Assembly (NCBI GenBank): GCA_015680685.1
Contig: MNCI01004154.1
Coordinates: 407,018-471,017, forward strand
DNA length: 64,000 bases
Source: Gnetum montanum
Taxonomy: Eukaryota > Streptophyta > Gnetopsida > Gnetales > Gnetaceae
Reading direction: 5' to 3'
Shown: one piece after another, positions 36,066-48,574 of the stretch
How the letters are laid out: every line of letters starts with the position of its first letter
How positions within the stretch are numbered: the first letter of the stretch is position 1
Program-made: the position numbers and the translations under genes
Notes under the pieces: generated by a model
The model's database searches: none
What the model saw: only the letters and a program-made list of their open reading frames with translations
What the model was told of the DNA's origin: nothing

Positions 36066-37037
36066 TCAAAAATGCATGGCAAAGGGTAGGCAGGCACCCA
36101 TATTTTTGACCAAGGGAAGCTCTTGATCATGTAGTTGCTTCTTAACCAATCATGGATTAGGGAGTGTGCAAGGTTTAGGATCCTCTGGGGAGCTATTGGC
36201 TTCACCTACTCGTTCGGGTGTGTTAGCCTTAGGCGTTGTGTTGGTTGTTATATGTGTACCACCAAGAAACTCTTCTTCTAAAACTTGTGCCATGTCTATG
36301 TCATGAATAGTTAAAGAGGAAGCATTATCACCATGGATGATAACCTGACCACCTTCATATGGAAGGTGGATTTCTTGGTGGATGGGAGAGGAGATGACCC
36401 TTAGTTGAGCTAGCCAAGGCCTTCCTTGAATCATGTTGAAACATAGCATCTTCATCTATGATAGTGAAATCGGTGCTAGTGGGGAATTGCTCTCCCACTA
36501 CAAAGGCTAAGTTGATTGTACCCTTGACTGTGACATGTGATCCATTGAAGGATTTTAGACATGTGGCTTTGATTGGCCTGATTTCATTTGCCAAGCCTAG
36601 CCTATCGATGATAGAGTACAGGACTACGTTTGTTGTTGCACCATCATCAACCTACACTCTGTAGACGGTGCACTACCCATCACATATGCTAATGGATAGT
36701 GGAGCCATAGTGACCTCCCCTTGTTTAGGGTTGACTTTGAATGCATCATCGCAAAAGGTTAAGGTTGTTGAACCCAATTCTTGTGGTGTGGGAGGCAACA
36801 TTGTTGCATGCATGGATGCCTTATTTGTAGGGATGTCCTCCATAACAGGAATGGAGGCTAAGACCTGGGCCAATGCTTGGCAATGAGTAGGTGAGGTCCT
36901 AACTAGGTCGTACAAGCTAAACATTGTGTTCTTATGCTTGAGCATTTCTCTTACCTGGGTTAGTGCAGCTACAAAGTCCTTGTCATTAGCCGTTGTGTTG
37001 CCCTTGACTTCCTCCACGTAGTTTGAGAGACAAATCT
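36066..37037 (-). pseudogene. element I protease / gag C-terminal fragment
   Basis: Matches the last third of the G gag-pro ORF. It reads from a REMLKHKNTMFSLYDLVRTS segment through the protease (about 36520-36650, Gly-Ala-Thr motif region interrupted) to GRPWLAQLR near 36400-36430, and keeps the TGA equivalent to the G stop (36066-36068). The shared stop position supports an ORF that ends after protease in this family. It carries frameshifts and stops. Confidence 0.8.
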
Positions 37038-37065
37038 TACTGGAAAGTCTCCTTGACAAAAAAAG

Positions 37066-37146
37066 GTAGTTGGCCTCTTAGCCAAAATATCTTCATGTTG
37101 GTAACTGGCTCAGTAATTATATATCTATAATAATTATTGTGAAAAA
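37066..37146 (+). repeat. inverted repeat, left arm
   Basis: 81 bp beginning GTAGTTGGCCTCTTAGCC. Its reverse complement lies at 38050-38130 with three differences that I counted by eye. A 31-bp direct repeat of its middle follows at about 37169-37199. Confidence 0.9.
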
Positions 37147-37604
37147 CATCAAAGAAATGCGAACAATAATATCTTCATGTTGGTAATTGGCTCAGCAATC
37201 TTACTGGAACCTCTCTTTAAAAGATAAACAGGAAAGAAACGCAAACAATAATGAAAGGATACCCATACATACGAGCATGCTGAGCAAGAGCTGAGCATTT
37301 TGCTGAAATCCAGAGGCTAATATAATCCAGGAAAGCTAGTTACATAAGGTAACTTGGGAAGGAGTGGCGTATGCACAACTTGCAAATTGGATTTCTAGGC
37401 TGTCTTATTTGGTGGCAAAATAGGAAACTGTTACAACATAAACTGAAATTAAAATTTTATTATGGTGCAAATACAAATATACACACAGTTAAGAAAATCA
37501 CAAGATATAACTTAAAAATCAGTCATAAACATGCTAAAATCAATATGTAACAAACTAGACTTTCCAGTAAGATTGAATTCTCAAAAAGAAGCAATAAGAT
37601 AGGT

Positions 37605-37880
37605 TAAAAATGGAAGTCTCCACGATGCCCGTACTCGATGCCCTAGTGTTGTTCATGTTTGGGACTTATTTGATAAATGATATCCATATTTTTTATTTTC
37701 CTTGTCTCAAGTAAATATGGAAATGCTTTATTGCATAAATAAATCTAAACCTATCTTATTGCACTTGTACGTCATTTAAAAAAAATTATGAAAAAGCAGA
37801 TTATGGAATCCATAAATCTTTTAGTGTTTTGGCAAGAGATTTTAAAGAGTTCACATTATAAGAAAAACTTTATTTATAAA
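37605..37880. repeat. diverged repeat, copy 1
   Basis: Matches 51710-52010 in the same orientation: TTCATGTTTRGGACTTATTTGATAAA-type start, AAGTAAATAT-GAAAT-CTTTATT, and TTTTAAAGAGTTCAC-like end. Nature unknown. Confidence 0.6.
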
Positions 37881-38049
37881 TCTAAATTAGTAACTTTTTG
37901 GGCCAATAGGCTATGTACCAGTTAGTTGGACTTTGTCAAGGAGAATACATGTGATACCTTTTTTGTTCATGGAAATTTTTACTACTTGCTTGAACTTTCT
38001 CATCTAAAAATATATAATTATTATCATAAATTTGGACAATGCCATGAAA

Positions 38050-38130
38050 TTTTTCACAATAATTATTATAGATATATAATCACTGAGCCAATTACCAACA
38101 TGAAGATATTTTGGTTAAGAGGCCAACTAC
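38050..38130 (-). repeat. inverted repeat, right arm
   Basis: Partner of 37066-37146; the arms are separated by 903 bp. This arm lies in a series of related AT-rich repeats running 38008-38592. Confidence 0.9.
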
Positions 38131-38632
38131 ATATTGCTTGCACTTTCTTAGGGGAAATAAAAAATTATCATCATAAAGCTAGATTAGGAGATGAACTTTT
38201 TTAGAAGAATCATTATGGGTACTAAATGGCTCTACTAGTAAACCTAAGCCAAGAAATGGACTTGTTTATGTGAATTATTATGGGTATATAATGGCTCACC
38301 CAATTAGCAATACAAAATTTAACAATCAACTACTATGGAAAAAAGTATTTAACTATGGTTTTGATTTTTCTTTCAACATGAAAATCAATGGTTAGTGATT
38401 CAATGGTGATATTTGTGAAATTTGAAAAGGGAAAAAATTTTCTTGGAAAAATAATAGATATATATAACAAATATATAACTAAACTAGTTACCAATTGGCT
38501 AACTTTATCATGGAAAATACATAATTATTATCATAACTTTGGCCAAAACTATAAACGTTTTCAAGAAAATTATTATAAGTATATAATGGCTTGACTTTTA
38601 TTAGTAAGCTAACACCTCATTTATATGTTGCT

Positions 38633-39473
38633 TGATGAGCAACGAGGTAACCCTATGCCCAACCATATGAATATGAGTGTTCACACACGATCCTGTTGAA
38701 CTCTGAGGATTAAGTGCTTATGCGCCTACATAGAACAAGGATGAGTTATGCAGTCGTTGTCTTCCCAAGCTTACTTGTAAGGCATAATTGTATGCTTAAG
38801 TAAACTTGAGGTATATGATTTTTATGTTTTTTTATATTTTCTATCTTGGTCTCCTAAGTGTGTGCAATGAAAAGATTTAATTAACTAATGGGTTCTTGTA
38901 ACTCTAATATGAATCAAATCCTAACACCATCATCCATTCCCAGTCTCCGGACACATCCTAAACCAATGTAACACTATTGGGATTACCAAACACTAGTCGT
39001 TACTAGGTTACCAAGTGTTCCATGTATGCTTGAAGTGGTCGTGCTAAGTGTGCTAATTTGTTGATAATTAACAATTCAATAGAAATAACATTGATTAACT
39101 AATTAGAGTATAAAATAATAGTAAATAACATTAAATGCAATAATTAAGCTATTCTAAATGTTGCAAGGTTTATCACAAAGTTCATCTTTATTTCCAGACA
39201 CAAGGTGTGCTCAAGTACACAATGCTCGAATAAAGATCCATTCACTTTATGACTCCTACTATGGGCACTCAGAAATAATTCTAACACTGGAAGGGAAAAA
39301 CTACAAGAGTTCAGCTACAAGACTAAAAAACTATGCAAGACCAAGTGCCCCTGTCTCTTATTTATAAGTAATGAGACAAGGTTCAACATCATATGTCTGA
39401 TATCGCTTCCGCATCTCTGATATTGCATATCTGATATCGAGTGTCTGATATCAAGACTCATCAAGACTCATCA
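38633..39473 (-). repeat. 3' LTR of element C
   Basis: About 841 bp, highly similar to 47744-48574. At its right edge GACTCATCA is duplicated in tandem (ends at 39463 and 39473); the other LTR has it once, which accounts for the extra 10 bp. Confidence 0.92.
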
Positions 39474-39484
39474 TACCCCCATGA
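39474..39484 (-). other. polypurine tract of element C
   Basis: Minus strand reads CATGGGGGTA directly before TGATGAG. Confidence 0.8.
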
Positions 39485-41373
39485 CTAAATAAAAACGCAT
39501 CCTCGAGTTCCTTACAAAATATTGGGAAGGTATGGGATTATTAACTAAACAAAAAATGATGGTGACATGGAATGACAGACTCAAAGTGCCTGATGAATAG
39601 ACTGACAAAGGTATTACAAGATTGGTGTTCATAATCATTGTGGTGAACACTATACATAGATGACATCCAGAACCTCATTTGATAGTTTGAAGAGAGAGAG
39701 AGAGAAAAAAGAAAATGAGGCACGTTGTTGCCAATGTCAAAAATGTGCACACCATTGTTTATCCATGGCCACATGATCAAGCTTATTCCTTGCGTAAATG
39801 CTCTTGCTCCAGTCCATCTTGAGTGCTCCGTCCTATCCCGGTCCATTTTTCATGTGATCGCCATCTGCACACAAAACATAATCACAAATTAGCAAGGATA
39901 TATAACATATAATGTAGTTGATACCTTACCTTGATATGAAGCACATTGGCTAGGTTGTGGTTATGGAAGATACTAGGTTAGAGGTTTGTAACTGATAACT
40001 ACCCAAGGTGTAGGGGTGATATAAGTAATGGAATAGAAAAATTTGAAACAAGTCCCCATAACTAAGAGCGAACCTCTAGTAGCAATAAGATGGAAAACGA
40101 AAGAACAAGGAAGATTATAGAAATAACAATGGTGAAGCCAATAAAACAAAAAACAAAAACAGATTTCATGGATTGGGTGAAATGAGAAATAGTTGATTGT
40201 AAGAAATTTTTAAGGGAAAAGAACTTAACAATTGCACCAAAAAGGAATGCTAGTGGGTCCTCCCCAAAGCAGGCTCATGCCCTTTATGCCCTGACAAACC
40301 GACAAACCAAAGAGTCTATAGGCTCTAGGAATGACATATGGAAACAATAGTTAAGAATTCACCCACAAGAATTTACCAAAGAATAACAATGCATTGACCA
40401 AGATTTAGACTAATCATAAAATTGGCAATGAAGTGGAATATGGAAAGCAACATAGAAAGAGAAGAGAGAATGGAATGGAATCCCAAAATCAAGGTTGTGG
40501 AAAGTCCCTTGTGTATCATGTGGTTAAGGTGACTTAATATAATTCAGCTCAAATCCATATTAAAACTAACCACATCTAGTGACCTCGCATCAACACACTT
40601 GACCAACCCATCCTCCTGAAGCAACAAGAATGCTTCCACAAAGCAACCACCATCCCAAAAAGAGAGGAATAGAGAAGCAGGAAGTGAGAAAGGGCCTTAG
40701 TTAGAGGGAACCTTCAAGCATGGGTAACATGTCTTTCTAGTGCCATAACTAGTGCTTGTAGCCCATGTTTCTTTATTATGTCTAAGGGGTGTGCTTTGAA
40801 TTCCCACCAGTTTGTTTCTTCTTCTTCTTCTTCTTCTTTTGAGTGAAAACCATACCATGCAAAGACTTATTTGATTCATTCAACTTCCTAATATCAGTCG
40901 ATAGTGGGATGGTGGAAAACCTATGAAAAACATCTAAGTACCCAAGATAATAGCTAGCATAAATGCGTCGAGTCCCCTTGAAGTCACATCCTTTTCAATC
41001 CATTTGAATCTTTCCTTGGTTTGAAGAAGACCAAGCCACAAATTCATTAATAGGTTTGGTTAGTAAAAGGGATAGTACATTTTCAAAACAAAGGGAGACC
41101 ATAGAGTTGAGTGGGTGAATGGATGACATGGATTCATTGCTTGCTTTATCAAAAGAAATCATATCTTAGCATCAACATTGAAAGTCATATCTTGCCTGTT
41201 TTACAATCCACCATCGTGAGCACTTATTATGTGAAGAGTGAGAATAAATCAAACAAAATGTAACAAAGAAAGAAATAGTAAAAATGTTAATTATGGTTTA
41301 AAAAAATAATTAAATATGAAAAATATGTAAAACAAAAAAGACAAAAGAAACTAAGGGCTTAGAATAATTAGCA
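39485..41373 (-). other. element C 3' noncoding region
   Basis: About 1.9 kb between pol and the polypurine tract. No conserved frame. Contains a (TTC)n run at 40817-40840. Aligns with the tails of A (+, 5749-7060) and E (-, 60348-62241), so this long tail is ancestral to the family. Confidence 0.75.
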
Positions 41374-44300
41374 TCAATGGCCATCTTCTCCATGATTGAG
41401 TTGGAAGGAGGAGATCTGAAATAATGAGTAGGGCTATCCATCAATAGAGGTAGTGTCAGTACTAGTTGTTTTAGGCTCATGGAAAAGATTGGTTTGCTGG
41501 ATATTGACTAATAATTTCTTATCCAGGCTTCCAGGTTTATAGATCAACATAGCCTCTGAAGGAAAAGTTTCATGAATGATATAAGGTCCTTCTCACAATG
41601 TTTGAAATTTAGTTCGTTGTGGCACATGTGTGGGATTCCAATAAAGAAACCTATCTCCTATTTGGTATTTGAATTTTCTAATTCTTAGGTTATGACATTG
41701 TTTGTTGAAGGCCTTGTGTAATTCATTGGATGATAGGGTGGTTAATCAGTTTTCATCTAGTAAGTTATGATTCATTGGCTATTTTTTCTATACTAGACTA
41801 AGGTCAAGGTTAAGGTCACATGCTGTAGATAGTGTACAGAGCTCAGATTTGATAGGAAGTATTGGAAGTTTACTATAAACTAACTCATAAGAAGAGTATC
41901 CTATAGGGAGTTTCCATGTGGAGTGGTAGGCCCAAAGAGCATAGTTCAGTTTGGTGCTCCAGTCTCGCCTATATTTCCTAATGGTTCATGTCAAAATTTT
42001 TGTGATTTCCCTATTGGTGACTTTGGTTTGACCATTCACTTGAGGATGATATGGTGTAGTCATTTTATGCTCAACTCCTAAGCATTGCATCAACTTCTAG
42101 AAAGTCGCACTTGTAAAATGTATACCATTATCAGAAATAAGTGCATGAGGCATGCCAAACCTATTTATGATTTTTTGTTGAATAAATCGTGTAGTGGTAG
42201 ATGATGTACAGTTGGTAATGGCAGCTGCTTCTGCCCATTTTGTGAAGTATTCAACATGAACAACAATGTATGCTTTTCCATTGGACATCCATGTAATAGG
42301 CCCCATAAAATCAATACCCCATATGTGGAATGGTTCTAAGGGTTGAATCCATTGTTGTGGACCCTCCATTCTAGCAGTCATTCCCCCATCGTGTTGGTAG
42401 CGCTCAAAAGATTGGACAAAATGATGAGCATCCAAAAATAATGTAGGCCAATAATATTCTATAAGCAATATTTTAATGGTTGTTTATCTCCTATCATAAT
42501 GAGCCCCACAATGGCCCTCATGAGCATCTTGGAGAACTCTCAATTGATTTGTGTCACGAACACACCATCGGAGCAAGCCATCAGAACACACCTTGTAGAG
42601 GTGTTTGTTGATTTCCATGAAATGTTTGACTTGGTGGAAAAACTATTGTTTCTTGTTAACATCCAGGCCTTATGGTGTTTCTTGTGTAAGAAGATAAGTA
42701 AGAATGCTACTATAATAATTTGTATTGATGGATAATTAATTATTTATTACAGCTACAAAGAGGAGTTCATCAAGGAAGCAATCAAAAATTGGGTATTTGT
42801 CCTCTTTGTTATCCCATCATAATTGAGATAAATGAGCAACAACAACATTTTCAATGCCTTTAAAATCTATTATCATGATATCGAACTCTTGCAAGATCAC
42901 AAGCCATCGTATGATGTAAGCACTCACCGTTGATTTATTCATAAGGAATCAAGTTTCACTATGATCTATGTGTACAAATACCTTATAGCCTAATACATAG
43001 TACCTAAATTTCTCTAGTGCAAACACCATAGCCATTAACTCTTTTTTTGTTGTGGTATAGTTGAGTTATGCACTAGCAATACTTCGACTTGCATAGTGAA
43101 TGTAATAGGGATGCTTTTGGTCATCTAACTGTGTAAGTACATCTCCTAAAGCAAAATTGGATGCATCAACCATTATATGGAATGGTTTAGACTAGTTAGG
43201 AGCTTGTAGAATGCGTGTTTCTACAAGCTTCTGCTTTAAGGTTTGGAAAGCTAACTCACATTCCTTGGTCCATTCAAAGGATACGTGCTTTTTCATTAAT
43301 TCTACCAATGATTTTGCAATCTTCAAAAACTTCTCAATTAGGTGTCTATAATAACTAGTATGTCTAAGGAATGATCAGACATCTTTTATAGTTTCAGGTT
43401 GACAAGTAATTCCTTGGATGACTTTAATTTGTTTAGGATCTACCTCTATCCCTATTTGTGAAATTTTATGCCCTAATACAATGTCCTCTTGGACCATTAA
43501 GTGGCTTTTCTGCCAATTGAGCCTTAGGTTGGTTTCAACACATCATTGCTCTAATCGGTTCAATGCTTGTTCAAAGTCCACTCCATGGGTGGAGAAATCA
43601 TCCATAAAAACTTTTACACCATTCCCTATTTGCTGCTGAAATATACTAAGAACCAAATGTTGAAATGTTACTGGGGCATTGCACAAGCCAAATGGCATTT
43701 GCCTATATTCAAATGTCCCCCAAGGACTTGTGAATGTAGTTTTGGCTTGGTCTTCTGGTGCTATTTGGATTTGATTGTACCCACTATAACCATCTAGAAA
43801 AATATAGTAACAATGCCCTGTAATGGTATCCAAGACTTGGTCAACAAATGGCAATAGGAAATGATCTTTAAATGTTGCCATGTTCAGTAGCCTAAAGTCT
43901 ATACACAACCTCCATTTACCTTATTTTTTAGGCACAATGACTAATGGACTAACCCATTCACTATCAGCAATGGGGTAGATGAACCTCTCTTTTAAAAGTT
44001 ATTCAATTTCTCCTTTAACTACTTGCTTAAGCTTTGGGTTCAATTGTCTTTGTGGTTGTTGTTGAGGCTTCATAGAGGGGTCAGTGTAGATTCTATGTTG
44101 GCATATCCTATGATCTATTCTAGTTAATTTGGGATATGACCAAGTAAAGGCTTTTGATCATTTTTTTACCATCTTCAGCAATTTTTCTTTTTGTTGAGGA
44201 CCAAGCTTAACATTAATGATTACCAATTTTCTAGTCTTGAGAAATGCATACTCCATACCAATGGGCAATGATTTTAATTTGAGGGGCTCTTTCTTGAACT

Positions 44301-47300
44301 CATCAAGGATTTCTAACTTCCCCAAATTGATATTTATGGTGTTAGTACTTGGAAGTTGGTTATGGACTTGCTCTAATGCATCTATGCTATTGATATAGGC
44401 ACAAGTCAAGCTCTTAGTTGGTTCCATGCATAAAGTTGAATTGCTCTCTAGGTCGGCTATTAGCCACTAGGTTCCTTCCTGTCTTGTGGCTTCTGCATAC
44501 AGGCATCTTTGTATGTTAGATACTTGTGCACACTAGTTGCATGCAAGTAATGTTAAGCGTTGTACAAACTAGGACTTTTTCATGTAGTTGCACCCTGTCT
44601 TACTATATGTGATACATGAAACTTTCTTCTTCTTGATCTTCCTAAACACATTTTATTTTGATATCTTTAGGGAAAGATCACATATTCCTAGGCATGCATC
44701 AATTGTACTTAACCATGCTCTTCCCATTATGATTGAAATATCCCCCTTGTAGTTGTTAACTTGAATGACTAGGAAATCAACTAGATAAAACCACCCATAA
44801 ACAGTGGTGACAATGTCCTCCACTAGTCCCAATGGAGTAATGATGGACTAGTCAGCCAACTCTAAATGGATCTTACTCTTCTTTAGTGGAGGTAGGTTCC
44901 AGGCTTTATACATTTCTTTAGAGATTAAGTTAACACTAGAACCTAAATCCAAAAGAGCTTTGCAAGGCTCATTTCTAGTGATTTGCAAATAAATAAGAGT
45001 ACTTCTAGGATCAAAGAATTTCCTAGGAAGATGGCCATCTTTAATCCAATCAATGATGGCATGTGTTAACATAACAATATGCGTTGAGTGTATTTTTTAG
45101 TTCAAAGAAAGCTCTGAAGATTCAAACTATGATAAGGCATTTGGATAATTAGCCACTTGTGGTTGTAAGGGCTTGGTTTGACTGTTGGTTCTAAAGTAAG
45201 GTCTCTTCTTTGATTGGTTTTTTGAACCAGTAGTAGGTTAAAGATTAATAGCCCTTATAGTGTTACATTGCTATGGCTAGGTAGGAAGCTTGCCCTACAT
45301 AGTTGGAGTAGGTGGTAATGGATTTGAGGGTGGAAGACATGCAGACAGATGAGAAGGATAGTACATATGTGCAGCATCACCCCAAGAAGAATAAGTTCTA
45401 TAGTACTCGGGGGTCTAGTAGTAAGGCTAAAGAGTAACATAACTAGTAGAGTCATGTGGAGAGATCAGCTGCTAAATGTAATACCTGTATGGGTCAGGTT
45501 GATAGTAAGGGTACTATTGACATGGTGGTGGCATTCTCCATGATTGTGAGTGTTGCCACCATTGATACTATTCATTCAGTTATGGTGGAGCCCCACTTAG
45601 ATAATATTTCAAGGGTTGGTAAAACTACCTTGGGTTACCTTGAGCATAAGGTAACCTTCTGCATGTTTGTTGTTTGTTTAATTGTGGGTTTAGTGCATAC
45701 ACCCCAGACTCTTCTAGATGTGACACCATTGGGCAACATCCCTTAGGATGGTCATATTGGCAAATCTCACATCCATCATCATTTTCTGTGTCCAAATCCA
45801 TAAGCTCTTCAATGACGGAAACCTTTCCCTTACCTTTGTTACATGCATACTTAGCTTATTTCTTTCTCCTTCTCTCTCAGTCACTACTTTGTTCTTTAGA
45901 CTCCTCTACTATTTTAAGGATAGTATGAAATTTGTCATCTAGGGAGTTCAACATTTGATCCACCTTTGCTGATACTTCTGATGAAAATTTTTCAATAGAC
46001 AAAGTCTTTCTATTCATCATCTCTTTAAGTGGTGACTCTTCTTCATCTTCACAAAATCTAATTTCCTTCTTCCAGAGGGAAGGATCTCTATTGTACTCCT
46101 TTGCACTTTCTCTTTTCCTCAACTTGCCTTCCTCCTTGGAAACTTGCTCCAAAAATATTTGTATTTGATGGGCTCTAAGCTTAGATAGCCTTCCTTGGGC
46201 ATAAGTCCCAAGGGTTCTTCATGTTTCGTACCTAAGCCCATCTACAAGATGGTGTAGTTGTTCCTTTTTTGAGTAACCATGGCTAGGACAACAATGTAAT
46301 AATGAATGATATTGGCCCATGGTAGCATCCAAGCGTTCGTGTCCTTCTTGTTTCCATCCTTGGATTTTCTTACATAGGTTGGACTCTTGAGAGTACGTTT
46401 GATACTTATCATTGAATAGCTCCAACATGATACTCGATTGACGAATGGATTCTGATTCTAAGGATTGGTACCAACTTTCTGCTTCCTTGATCAGTGTTCT
46501 TGGAAACAACTTTAGCTTTTGCCACTCATTCTCTATATTTTTCAAGGCACATGCATTGTGGAATGCTTGTAAATGGTTTTGAGGATCAACATTGTATCCC
46601 ATTTCAAATCGTGGGATGTTATTCATGTCTAGTTTTTTGATCCTACTATCTTTCTAGTGCCTTATTAGGATCCTAATAGCCTTTTCTATATCTAACATAC
46701 TTTTGGTGGTGATTAGGCGTTCATCATGATCATGTTGCCTATGGCATCTATGATGCCTATGCTGTACCCTACACTCCCTTCTTTTGTGATGTGTCTCTTT
46801 GGAATGTCCTCACCCCCTTTCTCTACTATCTTGTCGGTGATTTCTATTTTGCCTACCCTTGTTCTCATATTCTGGCCCTTTGTGACTACATTTAGATCCC
46901 AAAGAAGACAAGGAAGGAGATGATGACGGTGAAGAGGAAGGAGGACTAGCACTATGATGGTGCCTATTATCTTCTCTTCGGTGGTCATGGCCTCAATCAT
47001 GGTTACAATCAGAATGTCTATCATTTTCATGTGTTCATGTTTCTTTTTTGAACCCTTTGTGTCTATTGGTATCAAAACCTAGGTTATGAATAGTTGAGTG
47101 AAGATTCTAATACTCAACTCCTTAATCGAAATCAAAGAGAGGAACATCGTTTTGTGGAAAACCTCCCAGGATAAGTTCACCATTGTCATTTTCACTTAGG
47201 ACATATAGGACATCCTGAGACCACTTCCTCTTCAAAGATTTGTAATGTCTCTCCTATTGCAAATCCCTTTGTCATTGTGCCTCTATGGGTTGATAATCTC

Positions 47301-47607
47301 TCGAATCTTGTTCATGCACAACATACTCTAATTGTAAGTGCTGCATATCGATTCATGTGAGAGCGTGAAGAAGCATGCTTAGGATTGAGTGATCGGCAGG
47401 TAACACTATGTTACCTTATAAATCACACCATTGTAGTTGTTCATCTTGGTGGAGGATAAAGGTAAAGTTTGGTACATACTCATTAGGATGAGCATATACC
47501 ATGTGAAACTATTGGGGCATTGGAAGATCATCATGTGCACCCCACCTTTGATTATTCATGGTATCAGACCTAGTCAGTGAAGCACTCTCACAAGAAGAAG
47601 GAGACAT
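41374..47607 (-). pseudogene. element C gag-pol polyprotein
   Basis: Minus-strand ORF of about 2078 codons from ATG (47605-47607, MSPSSCESAS) to TGA (41374-41376), with stops and a few frameshifts. Gag: acidic and aromatic N-terminus, a His/Arg-rich stretch (about 46710-47040), the gag core (46219-46626; AESWYQSLESESIRQSSIM), an acidic/coiled region (45877-46152) and a zinc knuckle CEICQYDHPKGCC near 45735-45775 with spacing CX2CX3HX4C. A Pro/Tyr-rich linker follows (45290-45660). Pol: protease with intact LLDLGSSVNLIS (about 44920-44960), RT (about 43450-44000; FMDD at 43597-43605 and before), RNase H (about 42750-43300), integrase (about 41950-42620; GIDFMGPITW and HALISDNGIHF), and a C-terminal tail ending GEDGH. 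It is the best preserved copy of this family in the window. Confidence 0.88.
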
Positions 47608-47724
47608 GATTGATTACTCAGTATGTGATACCCTTTTCTGGTGATTGTAGCACAGATAATCTTAAGGGTTTGTTCCAATGATGGAAGGATTTCCTAAGTT
47701 CTAATCAATGCACAAACAATAAAA

Positions 47725-47742
47725 TCCTTGACAATGGCGCCA
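47725..47742 (-). other. primer-binding site of element C (tRNA-Asp type)
   Basis: Minus strand reads TGGCGCCATTGTCAAGG one base inside the LTR. From memory, plant Athila/Tat elements use TGGCGCCGTTGCCGGGG, complementary to tRNA-Asp; every difference is a G-to-A or C-to-T change. Confidence 0.8.
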
Positions 47743-47743
47743 A

Positions 47744-48574
47744 TGATGAGCGATGAGATACCCCTACATCCAACCATATGAATACAAGCGTTCATGTGCG
47801 ATCTGGTCAAAATCCAAGGATTAGGTGCTTATGCGCCTACATAGAACAAGGATGAGTTATGCAGTCGTTGTCTTCCCAAGCTTACTTATAAGGCATAATT
47901 GTATGGTTAAGTAAACTTGAGGTATATGATTTTTATGTTTCTTTATATTTTCTCTCTTGGTCTCCTAAGTGTATGCAATGAAAATATTTAATTAACTAAT
48001 GGGTTCTTGTAACTCTAATGTGAATCAAATCCTAACACTAGAATTCGTTCCCACTCTCTAGACACATCCTAAACTCCTGTAACACTACTGGGATTACCAA
48101 ATGCTAGTCGTTACGAGGTTACCAAGTGTTCCACGTATGCTTGAAGTGGTTGTGCTAAGTGTGCTAATTCATTGATAATTAACAATTCAATAGAAATAAC
48201 ATTGATTAACTAATGAGAGCATCAAATAACAATAAATAACATTAAATGCAATAATTAAGCTATTCTGAATGTTGCAAGGTTTATCACAAAGTTCGTCTTT
48301 ATTTCCGGACACAAGGTATGCTCAGGTACACAATGCTTGAATAAATATCGATTCACTTGATGACTCCTACTGTCGGCACTCAGAAATAATTCTAACTCTA
48401 GAAGGCTAAAATTTCAAGATTTCAGCTAAATGACTAAAAACCTATGCAAAAACAAGTGCCCCTATCTCTTATTTATAGGCAATGAGATAGGCTTCAACAT
48501 TGCATGTTCGATATCACTTCAGCATCTTTGATATAGCATATCTAATATCGAGGGTCCAATATTAGGACTCATCA
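47744..48574 (-). repeat. 5' LTR of element C
   Basis: About 831 bp. Edges TGATGAGC and GGACTCATCA. Contains a TATTTATAGG box near 48469-48479 on the + strand and an ACTACTGGGATTACCAAAT phrase shared with the E LTR. Confidence 0.92.

Larger units (their letters stand above)
34122..37037 (-). mobile_element. element I: truncated second copy of the G family
   Basis: Internal region collinear with G 11487-14400: polypurine tract (34122-34135), noncoding region without pol, irregular repeats at 35290-35730, then the protease and the end of gag. It breaks off within gag at 37037, where the shared CAAATCT is followed by unrelated DNA. The 5' LTR, leader and most of gag are absent. Confidence 0.85.
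37038..38632. other. AT-rich DNA with inverted and dispersed repeats
   Basis: No gene recognised. Holds the 81-bp inverted repeat (37066-37146 / 38050-38130), an 18-bp perfect inverted repeat (37033-37050 / 37557-37574), and several diverged copies of a phrase like ATTATTATGGGTATATAATGGCT (about 38063, 38210, 38272, 38570). Bounded by element I and the C LTR. Confidence 0.5.
38633..48574 (-). mobile_element. element C: complete Ty3/gypsy LTR retrotransposon
   Basis: 9.94 kb element on the minus strand with two matching LTRs (38633-39473 and 47744-48574), a tRNA-Asp-type primer site, gag-pol, a 1.9 kb 3' noncoding region and a polypurine tract. LTR edges are TGATGAG and ACTCATCA. The flanks are TTGCT (38628-38632) and TTCTT (48575-48579), which match at only three of five positions, so a target duplication is not secure. 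It sits within AT-rich DNA. Same family as A and B by protein. Confidence 0.92.

Noticed and set aside
38633-39473. GATATC-rich repeats near the C LTR edge (CTGATATCG phrases) as a protein-binding operator
   Set aside because: They vary between the two LTRs and other family members; nothing beyond local repetition supports a site.
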